NCBI GenBank assembly: GCA_023443455.1 | Contig: JAEZUE010000074.1 | Coordinates: 1-64,000 of the forward strand | Length of the DNA: 64,000 bases | Source: Verrucomicrobiota bacterium | GTDB taxonomy: Bacteria; Verrucomicrobiota; Verrucomicrobiia; Opitutales; Opitutaceae | Reading direction: 5' to 3' | Part shown: in pieces, positions 24,714 through 34,217 of the stretch | Layout of the letters: each line of letters begins with the position of its first letter | Position numbering within the stretch: the first letter of the stretch is position 1 | Notes under the pieces: model-generated | The model's database searches: none | Seen by the model: only the letters and a program-made list of their open reading frames with translations | Told to the model about the DNA's origin: nothing | Made by a program: the position numbers and the translations under genes

Positions 24714-26936
24714 ATGCTCAAACACCTCTTCGCCTGGCTCGAAACCCATCCGGGCGCCTACTGGAGCGTCGGCCTGCTCGCCACCGCGGCATTCACCTTC
24801 TGGCAGGCTTCCGCCCTCCGCCGCCAACGCCGCGGCACCGCCGCCCGCCACGAGGGCTGGTACTTCGCGGGCCTCTCGCTCGCCCTGCTGCTGGCGTGGC
24901 GCTGGCCGGTGTTCTTCCAGGCCACCCCGTTCAACCCCGACGAAGCGCAACTGCTCGCTGCCGCCCTGACCTATGCGGTCGACCCGCTCCCCTTCCGCTC
25001 GGTCGACCTCACCACCTCCGGTCCACTCAACGGCCTCGCCCTACTGCCCACATCTTGGCTCGGCCTGCCCCAGGACTACTTCAACGCCCGCCTCGTCGCC
25101 CTGCTCCTCCAATGGGGCAGCCTGCTCGCGCTCTTCTCCGCCCTCCGCCGCCAGGTCCCGCCCGCCACCGCCGCCTGTGCCCTCCTGCCCCTCGTCGCCT
25201 TCCTCGCCGCCGCCGCCGACATCGACCTGATCCACTACACCTCCGAACACGTCGCCATTTTCCTCCTCGCCCTCGGGATCCGGCAGATCGTCCGCCACGC
25301 CCCACCCCCGGCCGACCCGACCCCGCCCAAGCCTGCTTTCGGCTGGATCGCCGCAGGGTTTGTCCTCGGGCTGCTGCCCTGGGCGAAACTCCAAAGCGTG
25401 CCCATCGGTATGGCCGTGGGCATCTGGGGGCTCGCCATCGCCTGCCGCCAGCCCCGACCGACCCGCCTGCTTTGGGTGTCGACGCTCGTCGGCGGCGCGC
25501 TGCTGCCGACCGCCGCGATGCTCGGCACGCTGTGGGCCACCGGCCAATTCGACCATTTCCGCTTCAGCTACCTCGCCGCCAATCTCGGCTACATGGATAC
25601 CGGAACCTCCTGGCTCACCGTGATCGGCGAGCTCGCACGGGTGGCCCGCTTCATCTGGCAGGTCCCCGCCTTGCTCGCCACCGCGGCAGCCCTGGGAGTT
25701 CTCCACCTCTGGCGGGCGCGCGTCGCCCACGCCCGCCCCGGCCGGCTCTATTGGCTCGCCTCCGCGACGGTCGCAGCCGCCGGCTACGCCGTGCTCGCGC
25801 CCCGGCACGCGCTTTTCCACTACCTCCTCCTGCTGATCGTGCCCCTCGGCTTCTGGATCGCGGCCACCGCATTGGAACTCCGCGCACTGCCAGTCCCCCG
25901 GCAGCTCGGCCACAGCCCCGTCCGGGTCTGGGCCTGGATCCTTCTCGCCGCACTCCCCCCGTTCGCCCTGCGCCTGCACAGCGGCATCCCCGACAACTAC
26001 CGGCGGCTCGCCGAAGACTGGCGCCACCCGTATGACCAGACCGCCCGCCACATCCGCAAAATCGCCCGACCCGGCGACCGCCTCGCGATGTGGGGTTGGC
26101 GACCGCACCTCTACGTCGAAACCGGCCTGCCGCAGGGCGTGCGCGAGGCCCACACCGAACACCAACTGCGCGCTTCCCCCCTGCGCGACCACTTCTTCCG
26201 ACCCAGCTATCTCGCGGAGTTGCGCGCCTCGCAGCCGCTGTTCTTCGTCGATGCCGTCGGCCCGCGCTCGTTCGGCTACGACAACCGTGCCGGCGACGGC
26301 CACGAGACGTTCCCGGCGCTGCGGGACTACATCGCCGAAAACTACACCCTGGTGAAGGATTTCGGCGGCGACCGCCTCTATCTGTTGCGCGCCCACGCCG
26401 CCCGGCGCCATGGGCAACTGCCGCAGGTCGTGCCGCTCGCGCTCGATGGGTTCACCACCCGGGAGGCGCTCGGCGAGGTCGCCCGCCTCGGCGATGCCCC
26501 GCCCCCTCCCTCGTCGGAGCTGTTTTACGACGACGGTCTCATCTTCGGCGACCTCATCCCCCACCACCCGCTCGACCTCTTCGCCCACGCCCCCTCCCGC
26601 CTCGTCCACCCCGTGCCCCCCGGCACGCTTCGCCTGCGCGGAGCCGGGGCGATCCGCGACGCCGCCTACGCCGAGCCCAGCCGCGGCGCCGATGGCGCCA
26701 CCTTCACCGTCCGCTGGCTCCGCGCCGACGGCGTCCCCGAAACGGCCTGGGAACAACGCCTCGATCCCTGCAACCGCGCGCCGGACCGGCAACCCGCCCA
26801 GTTCGACCTCGCCGTACCTGCCGACGCCACCGCCGTCGAATTCGGGATCGATCCCGGCAAGAACCGCCGCTTCGACTGGACCTACTGGCACGACCTCCGG
26901 TTCGACGTGCCCTTCGCCGCGCCCACCGCCCGTTGA
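24714..26936 (+). CDS. GT-C-like membrane glycosyltransferase with NPCBM-like tail (2 of 5)
   Basis: A 740-residue multi-pass protein, 18 bp after the previous gene. The first periplasmic loop contains FNPDEAQLLAAALTYAVDPL, with the adjacent Asp-Glu typical of GT-C catalysis. About a dozen hydrophobic segments follow up to residue 430, then IRKIARPGDRLAMWGWRPHLYVETGLPQ, a periplasmic segment. The C-terminal 140 residues are the shared beta module: HAPSRLVHPVPPGTLRLRG, GADGATFTVRWLRADG, QRLDPCNRAPDRQ and FDWTYWHDLRFDV. The substrate is unknown. Tight spacing argues for co-transcription with its neighbours. Confidence 0.75.
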   Translation: MLKHLFAWLETHPGAYWSVGLLATAAFTFWQASALRRQRRGTAARHEGWYFAGLSLALLLAWRWPVFFQATPFNPDEAQLLAAALTYAVDPLPFRSVDLTTSGPLNGLALLPTSWLGLPQDYFNARLVALLLQWGSLLALFSALRRQVPPATAACALLPLVAFLAAAADIDLIHYTSEHVAIFLLALGIRQIVRHAPPPADPTPPKPAFGWIAAGFVLGLLPWAKLQSVPIGMAVGIWGLAIACRQPRPTRLLWVSTLVGGALLPTAAMLGTLWATGQFDHFRFSYLAANLGYMDTGTSWLTVIGELARVARFIWQVPALLATAAALGVLHLWRARVAHARPGRLYWLASATVAAAGYAVLAPRHALFHYLLLLIVPLGFWIAATALELRALPVPRQLGHSPVRVWAWILLAALPPFALRLHSGIPDNYRRLAEDWRHPYDQTARHIRKIARPGDRLAMWGWRPHLYVETGLPQGVREAHTEHQLRASPLRDHFFRPSYLAELRASQPLFFVDAVGPRSFGYDNRAGDGHETFPALRDYIAENYTLVKDFGGDRLYLLRAHAARRHGQLPQVVPLALDGFTTREALGEVARLGDAPPPPSSELFYDDGLIFGDLIPHHPLDLFAHAPSRLVHPVPPGTLRLRGAGAIRDAAYAEPSRGADGATFTVRWLRADGVPETAWEQRLDPCNRAPDRQPAQFDLAVPADATAVEFGIDPGKNRRFDWTYWHDLRFDVPFAAPTAR

Positions 26937-27162
26937 TACCGCCCTCCCCCCCAAAAAACAAAAACCCACACAAGCCGCCCCCCGCCCCCGGGAAAAATAG
27001 AACGACGGCCGTCACGTTATTCGGTTTTCCGGATACAGATCCGGGCGCTCCGCTTGGCGGGGCCGGTTCCGGCCCGTGCTCGGCGCGGCCCGCCCGGCCT
27101 CCATCGACTCACGTTTCGGCTGGGCATTCCGGCGACGAACCGCGATCAAATAGCCACCGTCC

Positions 27163-29577
27163 ATGCCGCCTTCCGCCCACCACCGTCTCCGCATCTTCAC
27201 GCCACTGGTGCTGCTCGGACTGCTCGGGTGGGTACTGCTCCTGCGTTGGCCGTCGTTGGGCGCCACGCTCTGGAACGTCGACGAGGCGATCCACGCGGCC
27301 GTCGCCCGCTCGCTGCTCGACGGCGGCACCCTCTATCGCGACGCGATCGACCAGCGGACCCCGCTGACCTACGGCCTGTTCGCCGCAGCCTTCGCGGTCT
27401 TCGGCGACAACAACCTGTACGCCGTCCGCCTCGCCCTGGCGGTACTGGTCGCGGCGACGGCCTTCGGCGTGCATCTCGTCGGCCGGCGTACCCGCGACAC
27501 GGCCACCGGCGTGTTCGCCGCCCTGGTCTTCGCCGCGCTGTCGACCAATCTGCTCCCCGCCTCCGACGCGTTCGCCGCGCACACCGAATGGGCGGTGATC
27601 GCCTTCACCACCGCCGGCGCGTGGTGGTTCTGGCGGGGCAACTCCCGGCCCGGCCTCGGACTCGGCTTCGGCACCGGCGCCCTCTTCGCCCTGGCCTTTC
27701 TCTCCAAGCAGCCCTCGCTGCTCGACTTCGCCGCCCCCGTGGCCACCTCCGTCTGGTTGGCCGCCAACGGCACTTGGAAACGACGCGACGGGACCCTGAC
27801 CCTTGCGGGCCTCCTCCTCGGCTTCGCCACCACCGTAGGAGCGACCGCCCTGTGGTTCGCGAGCCGCGGAGCCCTCGGCGATGCGGTCTTCTACACCTGG
27901 ACGTACAATCTTACTTACTACGGGCCCGAGATCGGCTGGCTCGACCGCGCCGCCTCGGGGCTCGGGCCGCTGAGGTTGCTGCTGCGCGAATACCCGCTGG
28001 TCCTGGGGGCCGGCCTCGGGTCGGCGGCGCTGCTGCTGGTCCGCCTTGCCCAACTGGCCCCGTCGCCCGCACTGAAGCGGGCCAACGGCTGGCATTGTTA
28101 TCTTCTGGTGTGGGCGGGCGCCGCCCTGGCCGGGGCGGCCTCGAGCGGCCGCGGCTTCGAGCACTACACCATCCAATGCCTGCCCCCGTTCGCCCTCGCG
28201 GCGGGTCTGGCCCTGGGCGAACTCTCCACCGCGGCGCGGCGCCTCTGGACCGGCTCGCACCGGGCCCGGGCGACTCTGCTCGCCCTGCCCGTCGCCGCCG
28301 TGCTCGGCTCCACGCTCCGGCACCCGCTCGCCGCGCTCGAGCCGCCGCTGCCCCCCCCCGACCCGGCCCTGCGCGCGAGCGCCTTCATCGGCGAGCGCAC
28401 CAGCCCGGATGAGCCCCTGTTCGTCTGGGGCTACAACCCCGACATCCACCTCTACAGCAACCGCAAGCCGGCAGCGCGTTTCGTCTATTGTTCGTTCCTC
28501 ACCGGGCTGATTCCGTGGACCAATCTCGACCCGCAGAAGGACACCGCCTACGCGATCGTGCCGGGGGCGATGGCACAGCTCCTCGCCGACCTCGAGCGCT
28601 CGCGCCCGCCCTTCGTCGTCGACTGCAGCCCGGGCCCGCACCGTAATTTCCACAAGTATCCGATCACCAACTTCGCCGCCCTCCAATCCCTGCTGGACCG
28701 GGACTACGCGGTCGTCGACGCCGGCCGGTTCGTGCCGCAGGGCTTCCGCCTCCACCTCATCCGCGACCATGCCCGCCGCGCCCCGCTCCCGCTGGCCGGC
28801 GGCCCCGCCGTCGCCGCCCCGAGCCCGCCACGGCTGACCGGCCGGGCCGATGTCGGAGCCGAGGCGACGACCTACACGGTGGAGTGCGCCGCCGAAGACG
28901 GCCGCCTCCAGCGGCTGGAACTCCTCGTCGACGACACCGTCGTCGACGGCGTATCCATGCTTCCCTGCGAGGGCCTGTCGGCCGCCCTCACCGCGCCCTT
29001 CGGCACCCTCCCGCCGGGCCGCCATGTGGTCGCCGCCCGCGCCACCCGTGCCGACGGTTCGAGCACACTTTCGGCACCGATCGTGGTGTTCAGCTCGGCC
29101 GAGGGCCTGCCGCCCGAAAGCCTCGCCGCGTTCCGCATCCCCGTCATCGCCCGGGCCGCGCTCCCCCTGTCGATCCGCGCCCCGTTCGGCCCCACCGCCC
29201 GACGCGAAGGCGACTCCACGGTCTACGCGGTCCATGTGCCGTCCAGCATGGCGTTCCCGCTCCCCGAACACGCCCGGCGGCTCACCGGCGCCTTCGGGAT
29301 CCGCCCCGGCGCCTTCGCCAACCAGGGTGCCGGCACCGACGGCGCCGGTTTCCACATCCGCCTGGTCGCCCCCGACGGCGCCCGCTCGCCCCTGCTCGAC
29401 CGCCTGCTCCGCCCCGCCGAGGTCGAGGGCGATCGGCCGCTGCAACGCTTCTCGATCGACCTCCCTCCGGCCCCCCCCGGCAGTCGGCTCGAGTTCACCA
29501 CCGACCCCGGTCCGGCCGACAATTCCGCCTACGACTGGACAATCTGGACCGACCTCGCCATCGACTGCACCGAGTAG
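27163..29577 (+). CDS. GT-C-like (family 39) membrane glycosyltransferase with NPCBM-like tail (3 of 5)
   Basis: An 804-residue protein and the clearest glycosyltransferase-39-like member of the run. The N-terminal helix is followed by LWNVDEAIHAAVARSLLDGGTLYRD, then IDQRTPLTYGLFAAAFAVFGDNNLYAVRL, with the Asp-Glu pair in the first loop. About 11 helices reach residue 390, then ERTSPDEPLFVWGYNPDIHLYSNRKPA. Two beta modules follow: one near residues 545-650 (an Ig-like stretch ending in APIVVFSSA) and the shared C-terminal module (SSMAFPLPEHARRLTGAFGI, TDGAGFHIRLVAPDG, YDWTIWTDLAIDCTE). A 226-bp gap separates it from gene 2; I saw no terminator or promoter there, so this gene may have its own transcript. 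Confidence 0.78.
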   Translation: MPPSAHHRLRIFTPLVLLGLLGWVLLLRWPSLGATLWNVDEAIHAAVARSLLDGGTLYRDAIDQRTPLTYGLFAAAFAVFGDNNLYAVRLALAVLVAATAFGVHLVGRRTRDTATGVFAALVFAALSTNLLPASDAFAAHTEWAVIAFTTAGAWWFWRGNSRPGLGLGFGTGALFALAFLSKQPSLLDFAAPVATSVWLAANGTWKRRDGTLTLAGLLLGFATTVGATALWFASRGALGDAVFYTWTYNLTYYGPEIGWLDRAASGLGPLRLLLREYPLVLGAGLGSAALLLVRLAQLAPSPALKRANGWHCYLLVWAGAALAGAASSGRGFEHYTIQCLPPFALAAGLALGELSTAARRLWTGSHRARATLLALPVAAVLGSTLRHPLAALEPPLPPPDPALRASAFIGERTSPDEPLFVWGYNPDIHLYSNRKPAARFVYCSFLTGLIPWTNLDPQKDTAYAIVPGAMAQLLADLERSRPPFVVDCSPGPHRNFHKYPITNFAALQSLLDRDYAVVDAGRFVPQGFRLHLIRDHARRAPLPLAGGPAVAAPSPPRLTGRADVGAEATTYTVECAAEDGRLQRLELLVDDTVVDGVSMLPCEGLSAALTAPFGTLPPGRHVVAARATRADGSSTLSAPIVVFSSAEGLPPESLAAFRIPVIARAALPLSIRAPFGPTARREGDSTVYAVHVPSSMAFPLPEHARRLTGAFGIRPGAFANQGAGTDGAGFHIRLVAPDGARSPLLDRLLRPAEVEGDRPLQRFSIDLPPAPPGSRLEFTTDPGPADNSAYDWTIWTDLAIDCTE

Positions 29578-29619
29578 CGCCGCGACCGACCGCTCCACAT
29601 TCCCCGCACACCCGTTTCC

Positions 29620-31974
29620 ATGTCCGCGAAGAAAAACTCCGTACCGCCCGAGCCCCGCAACTGGCTCGGCGACCTGCTGCTCTGGCTGCTCGTCAGCCTG
29701 GCGGCGTTCCGCTTCCCGCGCCTTCCCGTCCTCGAACTCGACGCCTCGTGGCGCATGGGTCTCGGCTATTTCCTCACCAAGGATCTGCAATGGGGCCCGG
29801 ACGTGATCTTCACCTACGGACCGCTAGGCTTCGTGATGGGCAACACCTATTGGGGGAAACTCTTCTGGGAGATGGTGGGCTGGCGCGCGGTCCAGTCGTT
29901 CGTGTTCGGCGCAGTGCTGATCGACGAAAGCCGCCGGCTGCGCGGCGTCCACCGGGCGTTCTTCACCCTCTTCGTGCTGCTGCTCGGCGTGATCTACGAG
30001 GATGCCCTGCACATGATCGTGATCGCGCTGCTCGGCCTGCGCTTGGTCCGCACCGCGGGCGAAGAGTCCGGAGCGAAGGGCAATGTCGTCGCGAGCCTGC
30101 TCCTGGGAGTGTTGGCGGTCATCAAGTTCACCAACCTCATGCTCGGCGGTTTCGCCGTCGTCGTCGCCGGCGCACTGGCGCTGCACCGCCGGGCGCCACG
30201 GGCGGCGGCCGTGACCGCGCTCACCTTCGCCGGCACATTCCTCGCGGGCTGGCTGCTCTGCGGGCAGAACCCGCTGAACATCCCGCTGTTCATCCTCGAT
30301 TCGCTGCAGATCAGCAGCGGCTACAACAGCACGATGGGCATCCCCACCCCCGCGGCCCCGCTGCGCTCCGGCCTGATCGTGGTGGGACTGCTCGCCGTCT
30401 ACTTCGCCCTGCAGATCGCCGCCAGCCCGCGCCGCCCCGTCGCGATCGCCGCGTCGCTCGTCGTCGCCGCCTTCCTGTACCTGAACTGGAAACACGGATT
30501 CCTGCGCGCCGACGGCCACATGATCGGCTTCTTCATCTGCGCGCTCGTGCCCATCGCCGGATTCCCCGCCCTGCTCGACGACGCCCCCGCCCGCCGCTGG
30601 ATCCGGGGCGCCCTCCTGCTCCCGGCCGCGTTCTTCTGCCTGCTCGGCATCGAGCAGGCCCTCCCCGGCACCGTGCGCCGCTGCGCCGGCCAACTCCAGA
30701 ACGGCATCTGGGACCGCACCGCCCACCTCCTCGACTGGTCCGCCTTTCGCCAGCGCTATCGTGACACGATGACGCCGCTGCGCGACACCCACTCCCTCCC
30801 CGAGATCCAGAAGGTTGTCGGCAACTCCACCATCGACGTGCTCGGCTTCGAGCAGGGCATCGCTCTGCTGAACAAATTCAACTACCTGCCGCGACCGGTC
30901 TTCCAAAGCTACTCGGCCTACACCCCGCGCCTCGCCCGCAAGAACCTCGACTTCTACGCCTCCGACCGCGCCCCCGAATTCGCCCTCGTGCGCCTGCCCT
31001 CCATCGACCAGCGCCTCGCGGCCATGGACGACTCGCTCCTGCTCAACTACTTCCTCCACAGCTACGACTACGTCATGGGCGAGAAGGGCTGGCAGCTCTG
31101 GCGCCGCCGAGCCGATGCCCCCGCCGCCGACACCGTCGCCCCCCGCCGCCTGCGCACGACCGAGCTGGCACTCGAGACCGACCTCGACCTCGCGGACCTC
31201 TCCGACCGGCACACCTGGATCACCATCGACCTCCGGCCCACCCTCCTCGGCCGTATCCGCGATTTCCTCTACAAGAGCCCGATCGTCCGCCTCGTCGTCA
31301 CCGACACCACCGGCGGCACCACCCGCTACCGGCTGCCCCTCGACATCGGCCGCACCGGCTTCATGCTCAACCCGCTCGTCGAGGATGCGACCGGCCTCAT
31401 GCACTTCGCCGGCGGCAAACCCGCCCGCCGGGTCGCCCGCATCCGCCTCGAGGTCGACGACGGCGGCCGCTCCCTCTACCGGCCCTCGGCCGAGATCGGG
31501 CTCTTCGCACTCACCCCCTCCGAGGCCGGCGCCCGCGCCCTCACCCTCATCGAGCAGGCGAAATACTGGGTCTTCGTCACCAAACCCGTCTCGGTGCAGT
31601 CCGCCGCCGAGCCGTGCATCCTCAAGGTCGACGACGTGAACACCATGATGTTCCACGCCCCGAGCCGGCTCGAGTTCGACGTGCTCCCCGGCGCCACCGA
31701 AATGGTCGGCCGCTTCGGTTATCCGGAGAACGCCTACACCGGCGACGCCCGCACCTCCGGCGCCTGGTTCCGCGTCGTCTGGTCCGACGGCACGACCGAG
31801 CACACCCTCTTCGAGCGTTTCCTCGATCCGCGCGCCAACCCCGCCGACCGGGGCCTCCACCCCTTCCACGCCGCGCTCGGGTCGGTCACCAGCGGCCGGG
31901 TACGCCTCGTCATCGATCCGGGCTCCGATCCCGGCTGGGATTGGACCGTATGGACGGGCATCGAGATCCGCTGA
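29620..31974 (+). CDS. Large multi-pass membrane protein with NPCBM-like tail (4 of 5)
   Basis: A 784-residue protein, 42 bp after the previous gene. The first loop reads VLELDASWRMGLGYFL, then WGPDVIFTYGPLGFVMGNTYWG. The TYGPLGF pattern occurs in uncharacterised GT-C-like proteins. About 10 helices extend to residue 350. A periplasmic segment includes STIDVLGFEQGIALLNKFNYLPRP and is followed by two beta modules. The last module matches genes 1-3 (HAPSRLEFDVLPGATEMVG, RTSGAWFRVVWSDG, ERFLDPRANPADRG, WDWTVWTGIEIR). The canonical Asp-Glu pair is replaced by LDAS, so catalysis is less certain than for genes 2 and 3. The end of this gene overlaps or abuts gene 5. Confidence 0.72.
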   Translation: MSAKKNSVPPEPRNWLGDLLLWLLVSLAAFRFPRLPVLELDASWRMGLGYFLTKDLQWGPDVIFTYGPLGFVMGNTYWGKLFWEMVGWRAVQSFVFGAVLIDESRRLRGVHRAFFTLFVLLLGVIYEDALHMIVIALLGLRLVRTAGEESGAKGNVVASLLLGVLAVIKFTNLMLGGFAVVVAGALALHRRAPRAAAVTALTFAGTFLAGWLLCGQNPLNIPLFILDSLQISSGYNSTMGIPTPAAPLRSGLIVVGLLAVYFALQIAASPRRPVAIAASLVVAAFLYLNWKHGFLRADGHMIGFFICALVPIAGFPALLDDAPARRWIRGALLLPAAFFCLLGIEQALPGTVRRCAGQLQNGIWDRTAHLLDWSAFRQRYRDTMTPLRDTHSLPEIQKVVGNSTIDVLGFEQGIALLNKFNYLPRPVFQSYSAYTPRLARKNLDFYASDRAPEFALVRLPSIDQRLAAMDDSLLLNYFLHSYDYVMGEKGWQLWRRRADAPAADTVAPRRLRTTELALETDLDLADLSDRHTWITIDLRPTLLGRIRDFLYKSPIVRLVVTDTTGGTTRYRLPLDIGRTGFMLNPLVEDATGLMHFAGGKPARRVARIRLEVDDGGRSLYRPSAEIGLFALTPSEAGARALTLIEQAKYWVFVTKPVSVQSAAEPCILKVDDVNTMMFHAPSRLEFDVLPGATEMVGRFGYPENAYTGDARTSGAWFRVVWSDGTTEHTLFERFLDPRANPADRGLHPFHAALGSVTSGRVRLVIDPGSDPGWDWTVWTGIEIR

Positions 31975-32003
31975 ATCCCCCCGCCGCGCCGGCCGCCGCG
32001 CCC

Positions 32004-34187
32004 ATGTGGTGGTGGCTCGCGCTCGGCGGCGCCCTCGTCGCCCTCGCCGGCCGCCTCTGGCTGATCCGGCACTGCGGCACCGAGCTGCCCTTCCGCGACG
32101 AATGGAAGGCCGTGGCTGAAGACGTGATCGCGCCGTGGCTGGCCGGCCGGCTCGGCTGGCGCGAATTCTTCGCGCCCGTCAACGACCACTGCCTCGTGCT
32201 CACCCGCGCGCTCGCCTTCGCGCTGCTGCGCCTCAACGGCCAGTGGAACAACCTGCTCGAGACCACCGTCAACGCCCTGATCCTCGTCCCCCCGCTCGCG
32301 TTGGTGCTCCGCACCGTCGGCCCCGCCCTCGGCCGCTGGCCCGCGCTCGCCTGGGCTCTGTTCACCGGCACGCTGCTCGCGCTCCCGGTGACCGGCGAAA
32401 ACACCCTCTGGGGTATCCAGTCTCTGGTCTTCTTCCAGGTGGCCCTCTCCATCGTCTACCTCTGGGCGGTCGCCACCCGCGAACGGTGCGACCGCCTCTG
32501 GTGGGCCGGGCAGCTGCTCGGGGGGCTGGCGCTCCTGACCCAACAATCGGCCGTGCTCGCTCCCGTCGTCGCCGTGCTCTTCCTCGGGTGGAGGCTCGGG
32601 CGCGACCCGGCAACCCGGCGCACGAGCCTCGCCGGACTCGCTTTCGCCGGATTGTGGATCGCCGGCTACTTCCGGCTCGCGCCCGACTTCACCGTCACCG
32701 CCGACATGCGCGCCGACTCGTGGCGGCTCGCGCTCGATCTCTGCCTGCGCCAGCTCGCCTGGCCGTTGCCCCACCCCGGCTGGGCCTTCCTGCTCTGGGC
32801 GCCCTGGCTGTGGTTCGCCGCCGAACGGCTTCGCCAGCGCAGGCTCTCCGCGGTCGATGCGCTCCTCCTCGTGCTCGCACTCTGGGTTGGAGCCCAGGCC
32901 GCCGCCATCGGCTACGGGCGCGGGGGCGAAACCACCGGCTTCGTCTCCCGCTACTGCGATTTCCTGCTCTACGGCGTGAGCCTCAACGCCGCCTGCATCT
33001 TCCGGCTCTGGCAGGGCCATCGCCGCTCGGCCCGTCTCGCCGTGGGCCTGCTCGGCGCCGCTTGGCTCGTCGCGCTCGCCCCCGGGCTGCGCTTCGAAAC
33101 CCTGCACAGCCATGCCGGCTACATCCTCGCACGCCGGCCCGCGATCAACGCCAACAACCTCGCCGCCGTGCGCGACTACCTCGCCACCGGCGACCTCGCC
33201 GCCCTCTCCCGCGAGCGCACCGGCGACTTCCTGCACCACTATCCGCCCGGCCTTGCCGCCCTGCTCGACGACCCGCGGTTCCGCGCCCTGCTCCCACCGG
33301 CCACCGGCGCCCCCGAAGCCCGCCCCGACGACGGCCGCATCGGCCGGCTCGGCCGAGTCTTGCCCGCCGCTTGGCCGGGCGCCCTCGCCCTCGGCCTGTT
33401 CGCCCTCGCCTTCGCCGCCTGGAAAATCCCCCCCGGCCAGCCCGGCCCCGAGCAAAGCGCCCCACCTTGGGCGCCCCGCGACGCCGCCGGCGCCGCTCTG
33501 CTGCTCGGCCTCGCCGCCGGCGCCGCTCTGCTCGCGTGGCCGTCGCCGCTCACCTTCGACCCGGCGGCCCGCTGGACCGCAGCCTTCGAACCGGCCCGCA
33601 CCGACGTCGCCCTGCTCGACCCGGTCTTCACGCGCCGCAGCGCCGGGCCCGACCTCGCCGCCCGCGCCACGATCGGGGCCGTCACACTCGCCCGGCCGAT
33701 CCCCGCACGACTCTGGCACGGCACCCGCCTGCCCGACAACGGTTTCACCGGCACCCTCGCCTCGGAACCGGCGCCGCTGCGCCACCGTTTCCTGGTGACA
33801 CCGTACACCGGCTGGCCCAACTGGCCGGGCAACGGCCTGCGCTGGCGTTTCCGGAACCCGGAGACAGGCGAGGAGCGCTGGATCGAATACATGGGCGGCA
33901 ACCCCTCCCGCGAATTCGACCTGTGGGTCGCCGACGCCAGCGACCACGTCGGCTGGGAGGCTTCGCTCTTCCTGTTCGACGGGTTGACCGACCGGCAGGG
34001 CTGGCTCGGCGTCGCCCGCCCCGCCGCCACCGACCATCCGGCCTTCGCCAGGATCTGGCGCGCCACCCTCAAGGGCGAACGCGCCGAAGCCACCCATCGG
34101 ATCCTCGCGGCGAGCGCGGCGGCCGCGTTCGCCGCCGCCGCGGTGCTCGCCGTACTCGCCCGCCGACAAACAAAAAGGCGGCGCTGA
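32004..34187 (+). CDS. Large multi-pass GT-C-like membrane protein (5 of 5)
   Basis: A 727-residue protein from the ATG at 32004 (MWWWLALGGALVALAGRLWL). An alternative ATG at 31950 would overlap gene 4 by 25 bp in another frame, so I prefer the later one. The first loop has LPFRDEWKAVAEDVIAPWLAG followed by EFFAPVNDHCLVLTRAL, an acidic-aromatic pattern consistent with GT-C proteins. About 11-12 helices, a periplasmic segment (LRWRFRNPETGEERWIEYMGG, DHVGWEASLFLFDG) and a final helix near residues 705-722 follow. Unlike genes 1-4 it lacks the terminal DWtyW module. Its stop lies inside the stem of a terminator serving the convergent lipoprotein gene. Confidence 0.68.
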   Translation: MWWWLALGGALVALAGRLWLIRHCGTELPFRDEWKAVAEDVIAPWLAGRLGWREFFAPVNDHCLVLTRALAFALLRLNGQWNNLLETTVNALILVPPLALVLRTVGPALGRWPALAWALFTGTLLALPVTGENTLWGIQSLVFFQVALSIVYLWAVATRERCDRLWWAGQLLGGLALLTQQSAVLAPVVAVLFLGWRLGRDPATRRTSLAGLAFAGLWIAGYFRLAPDFTVTADMRADSWRLALDLCLRQLAWPLPHPGWAFLLWAPWLWFAAERLRQRRLSAVDALLLVLALWVGAQAAAIGYGRGGETTGFVSRYCDFLLYGVSLNAACIFRLWQGHRRSARLAVGLLGAAWLVALAPGLRFETLHSHAGYILARRPAINANNLAAVRDYLATGDLAALSRERTGDFLHHYPPGLAALLDDPRFRALLPPATGAPEARPDDGRIGRLGRVLPAAWPGALALGLFALAFAAWKIPPGQPGPEQSAPPWAPRDAAGAALLLGLAAGAALLAWPSPLTFDPAARWTAAFEPARTDVALLDPVFTRRSAGPDLAARATIGAVTLARPIPARLWHGTRLPDNGFTGTLASEPAPLRHRFLVTPYTGWPNWPGNGLRWRFRNPETGEERWIEYMGGNPSREFDLWVADASDHVGWEASLFLFDGLTDRQGWLGVARPAATDHPAFARIWRATLKGERAEATHRILAASAAAAFAAAAVLAVLARRQTKRRR

Positions 34188-34198
34188 TCGGCGCCGCC
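34166..34198 (-). terminator. Rho-independent terminator of the convergent lipoprotein gene
   Basis: Minus-strand stem of 8 bp (34198-34191 with 34184-34177), 6-nt loop, then TTTTTGTTTG. It overlaps the last codons of the plus-strand membrane-protein gene. Confidence 0.8.
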
Positions 34199-34217
34199 CA
34201 GCCGTCGTCGGACGCGT

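Noticed and set aside
22302..24950. Long minus-strand frames opposite the GT-C array (also 25041-26969, 27109-29790, 29824-31869, 31734-34169)
   Set aside because: All are Gly/Glu/Val-rich antisense translations of hydrophobic coding sequence and show no signal, domain or ribosome-binding site.
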